NCBI GenBank assembly: GCA_910574885.1
Contig: CAJTDD010000016.1
Span: 48,488-112,487 of the forward strand
Direction of reading: 5' to 3'
Length of the DNA stretch: 64,000 nucleotides
DNA from: Lachnospiraceae bacterium
GTDB taxonomy: Bacteria > Bacillota > Clostridia > Lachnospirales > Lachnospiraceae
The position numbers were made by a program, and so were the translations under genes. Of this stretch, positions 61,787 to 64,000 are shown piece by piece. Under the pieces are notes generated by a model. That model saw only the letters and a program-made list of their open reading frames with translations, was not told where the DNA came from and searched no databases. How positions within the stretch are numbered: position 1 is the first letter of the stretch; every line of letters starts with the position of its first letter.

Positions 61787-62730
61787 AAGGGAAATTCCAA
61801 ATTCAGGCGTTCTTTTGCAGTTCTTTCCAAAAGAACGCGGTCACGCTCATTTCCCATTACTTTATAGAGACAATAGGCATTTCGATAATATTCTTTGCAT
61901 TTTTCCAGGTTTCCTTTATAAAAATAGCATCCTCCGATGAGATCCAGAAATCCTGGCAGGAAACGATAGTGCATATATTTAATACAAATTTTTAGTCCTA
62001 GATTAGCAACATCAAGTGCTTCTTTATATCGCCCTGCCGTAAAGAGTGTTACTGTGTAGTTATGGGAAACTAAGGCATAATTCCCGCCGTATCGGGACAT
62101 TTTATGATAGTGCTTTTGTACATATTTAAGCATTTGTTGGTAAATGTCAATTGCTTTATTTAGTTGCCCCTTTTTTACATAAATGCCTGCAATTTGGTTG
62201 ATTAGGGAAAATTCATCCAGACTGTAAATACCGAGGTTGATTTCCTCTAAATCGCATTTGGGGACGGTAATGTGTAATGCTTCTAAGAGAAATTCTAACC
62301 GCTTATCCAGAGTATAAAGAAAACTTTGTTTTTCAAAGCTTATCTTCATAGCAAAAATGTATTGGCGAATGATTCGTTCGTCTGGTTTTGCGAGTTTTTC
62401 CAATTTTTCTAGCTTTTGTAACCCAGTCATTTTAATATCATGCCGCTTTTCAGGAGCAGCTCGTTCAAACCGGACAATGTCGGCACGAATCTCATCCTGT
62501 AAAGCTTTTATTTCCAATTCGTTTTGGCTTAACAAGGCGAGATACTGGTCGTCTGGCAATCCCAGCCGTTGAAGAAAAGTACAGATACGAGTATAGGATG
62601 GGATTTGTTTCCCGTTTTCCATACGAGAAATCGTAATTGGTTCACAGATGCCTTCACATAACTGTTCCTGAGTAATTCCCTGTCTTATTCGTTCTTGTTT
62701 GATGTATTCTCCCAAGGATAATTCTCTCAT
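61783..62730 (-). CDS. RRNPP-type HTH-TPR regulator 1 (adjacent to the peptide gene)
   Basis: A 315-residue protein: XRE helix-turn-helix (GEYIKQERIRQGITQEQLCE, ISRMENGKQIPSY, residues about 5-60) followed by TPR repeats (for example FSLINQIAGIYVKKGQLNKA, YNAYCLYK-type C-terminal helices), the Rgg/PlcR-type arrangement in which the TPR part binds a re-imported peptide. It is convergent with the small peptide gene and overlaps its stop. It is about half identical to regulator 2 just upstream. Confidence 0.85.
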   Translation of the reverse strand: MRELSLGEYIKQERIRQGITQEQLCEGICEPITISRMENGKQIPSYTRICTFLQRLGLPDDQYLALLSQNELEIKALQDEIRADIVRFERAAPEKRHDIKMTGLQKLEKLEKLAKPDERIIRQYIFAMKISFEKQSFLYTLDKRLEFLLEALHITVPKCDLEEINLGIYSLDEFSLINQIAGIYVKKGQLNKAIDIYQQMLKYVQKHYHKMSRYGGNYALVSHNYTVTLFTAGRYKEALDVANLGLKICIKYMHYRFLPGFLDLIGGCYFYKGNLEKCKEYYRNAYCLYKVMGNERDRVLLERTAKERLNLEFPF

Positions 62731-62791
62731 GAGGCTCCCCCTTATCTTGTCATGTAGGAATGATTTCCCTTGTCAATTTAATGACATGGGA

Positions 62792-63739
62792 CTAAAATGG
62801 ATATTTCAAATTTAGTTTTTCTTTTACTTCATTTTCAATCAGAAGCCGTCCGTAGTCATTTCCGGTTTCTTTATAGAGACAGTATGCCGCCCGATAGAAT
62901 TCTTTGCAGTTCTCCAGCTCATCATTATAGAAATAGCATTTCCCCAGAAGCGCCAGAAGTTTAGGAAGAAATTGATATTGACCATACTTTACGCAAACTT
63001 CCTGTCCGAATTTGGCAATCTCAAGTGCGTCTTCATACCTCTTTGTTAGGAGGAGTGTACGGGTATAACCAAGGGCAATTAAGGCAAACTTCTCAGCATA
63101 CCGGGACGTCTCACATTTGGGACTTTGCGTATATTTAAACAATTGATGGTATATGTCAAGTGCTTTATTCGTTTGACCCATCTTTGCATATATGTACGCA
63201 ATCTGGCATATCAACGAAGTCTCATCCAGACTGGACAGACCTAAGTTGAAAGTTTCCGGATTACAGTTAGGAACCGTGATGTGAAGAGCTTCCAGTAAAC
63301 CCTCCAACGCTTCCTCGGAACTGTAAGAACCGTCCGGCTTGCCAAAGGTTATCTTCATAGTCAAAATGAACTGGCGGATAATTCGGTCGTCTGGTTCCGC
63401 GAGACGTTCCAGTTTCTCCAGTTTTTGTAACCCTGCCGCTTGGATATCGAGCTGATTTTCCGGTACGGCTTGGGAAAAACGGACGGCATCGGCGCGAATC
63501 TCGTCCTGTAAGCCCTTGATTTCCAGTTCGTTTTCGCTTAATACAGCGAAATATCGGTCGTCCGGTAGGGAAAGACGCTGCAGGAAAGCGCGGATTCGAT
63601 TGTAGGAAGGGGTCTGTTTGCCGTTTTCCATGCGGGAAACAGTAATGGGTTCGCAGATGCCTTCGCACAACTGTTCCTGTGTAACCCCTTGTTTCAGCCG
63701 TTCTTGGCGGATATACTCGCCAAGGAATAGTTCTTTCAT
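62792..63739 (-). CDS. RRNPP-type HTH-TPR regulator 2 (paralogue)
   Basis: A 315-residue paralogue of regulator 1, colinear over its full length: GEYIRQERLKQGVTQEQLCE, VSRMENGKQTPSY, then TPR helices ending in KEKLNLKYPF. The two genes lie in tandem, 61 bases apart, from a duplication. No peptide gene is found behind this copy. AAAGGAGACAACTTT precedes the ATG, and an AT-rich palindrome lies upstream. Confidence 0.85.
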   Translation of the reverse strand: MKELFLGEYIRQERLKQGVTQEQLCEGICEPITVSRMENGKQTPSYNRIRAFLQRLSLPDDRYFAVLSENELEIKGLQDEIRADAVRFSQAVPENQLDIQAAGLQKLEKLERLAEPDDRIIRQFILTMKITFGKPDGSYSSEEALEGLLEALHITVPNCNPETFNLGLSSLDETSLICQIAYIYAKMGQTNKALDIYHQLFKYTQSPKCETSRYAEKFALIALGYTRTLLLTKRYEDALEIAKFGQEVCVKYGQYQFLPKLLALLGKCYFYNDELENCKEFYRAAYCLYKETGNDYGRLLIENEVKEKLNLKYPF

Positions 63740-63753
63740 AAAGTTGTCTCCTT

Positions 63754-63785
63754 TAATATAATAATGATATTATTATGTTATATTA
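63754..63785. promoter_or_regulatory. AT-rich palindromic operator before regulator 2
   Basis: Outer arms TAATATAA (63754-63761) / TTATATTA (63778-63785) enclose a second dyad ATAATAAT-GAT-ATTATTAT (63758-63776). A likely binding site for regulator 1 or 2, overlapping the promoter region. Confidence 0.55.
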
Positions 63786-63921
63786 TTATACTCAAGTCAA
63801 GAGAAGTGTTAATATTTTAAATTATTATGGCAATTCACAGGAAATAATGAAAAATATGGATAGATTTATTGTGTAAGAAAGGATTTGTATATATAATCCC
63901 ATCTTTAACACTTGCAAAAGT

Positions 63922-63968
63922 CTAAAGAGGCGCTATCCCTTGATTTTACTAGGATTGCGCCTCTTTAG
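63922..63968. terminator. Terminator near the window end
   Basis: CTAAAGAGGCGC (63922-63933) / GCGCCTCTTTAG (63957-63968), a perfect 12-bp stem; between 63786 and 64000 no gene is seen, so it probably ends a gene lying to the right. Confidence 0.75.
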
Positions 63969-64000
63969 CTTTGATTATGGATGTTGTATGGAAAGACTAT

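Noticed and set aside
1..64000. CRISPR arrays, tRNA or rRNA genes, prophage
   Set aside because: No regularly spaced repeats, cloverleaf-forming intergenic sequence, rRNA-like sequence or phage structural genes were seen by eye.

Overview
The window looks like chromosome of a spore-forming, anaerobic Bacillota of the Lachnospiraceae type (inference). The basis is gene content: four-subunit 2-oxoacid:ferredoxin oxidoreductase, ferredoxins, class B sortase, a VaFE-repeat surface protein, a YlmC/YmxH-type sporulation protein, HelD-like helicase, DUF1667 and DUF6483 proteins, and moderate GC with strong AGGAGG ribosome-binding sites. No rRNA, tRNA or CRISPR array was seen.

Layout. 1-1.5 kb: end of a FAD oxidoreductase, DUF1667 and an acetyltransferase. 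1.6-7.1 kb: a promoter, a possible structured RNA, a palindromic repeat and a 1664-residue anchored surface protein. 7.2-11.7 kb: por-type oxidoreductase operon ending in a sodium:amino-acid symporter. 11.8-23.7 kb: housekeeping and regulatory genes (AIM24-like, HAD, TetR, DegV, HelD-like helicase, pseudouridine synthase, Nudix, a binding-protein/GGDEF/EAL receptor, an ECF sigma/anti-sigma pair, trxA). 23.8-26.5 kb: clpB behind a CIRCE operator. 26.7-31.0 kb: LCP protein, class B sortase and a sortase-type substrate, followed by an inverted partial copy of the sortase end plus a second, diverged substrate gene. 31.1-41.4 kb: xylB, MATE and YitT membrane proteins, larC/larE, PilZ, PepSY lipoprotein, flavoprotein, carbamate kinase, ferredoxin, YlmC-like protein.

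41.5-55.4 kb is an accessory region: members of a dispersed repeat family, DUF6483, chemoreceptor, an MqsR/Panacea-like toxin-antitoxin pair, a broken acetyltransferase, a LytTR two-component system, a hemerythrin-CheX-like-REC fusion, an AAA/PD-(D/E)XK protein, two genes with sigma-28-like promoters and a HipA-like kinase. 55.5-58.8 kb is a GH38 alpha-mannosidase. 58.9-61.3 kb is decay and transposon debris: an S41 peptidase fragment, an 87-bp miniature element, a truncated IS256-type transposase and an IS3-type element with a frameshifted orfB. 61.5-63.8 kb has two paralogous HTH-TPR regulators of RRNPP type and, tail to tail with one of them, a small secreted peptide gene ending in Asp-Trp-Trp-Asn.

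The two most notable signals are (1) the sortase/substrate locus, whose sortase 3' ends form an inverted repeat that could exchange two substrate genes by inversion, with both substrates ending exactly at SP(K/R)TGE; and (2) the candidate peptide-pheromone system at 61.6-63.7 kb, where the regulator transcript appears to run antisense through the whole peptide gene.
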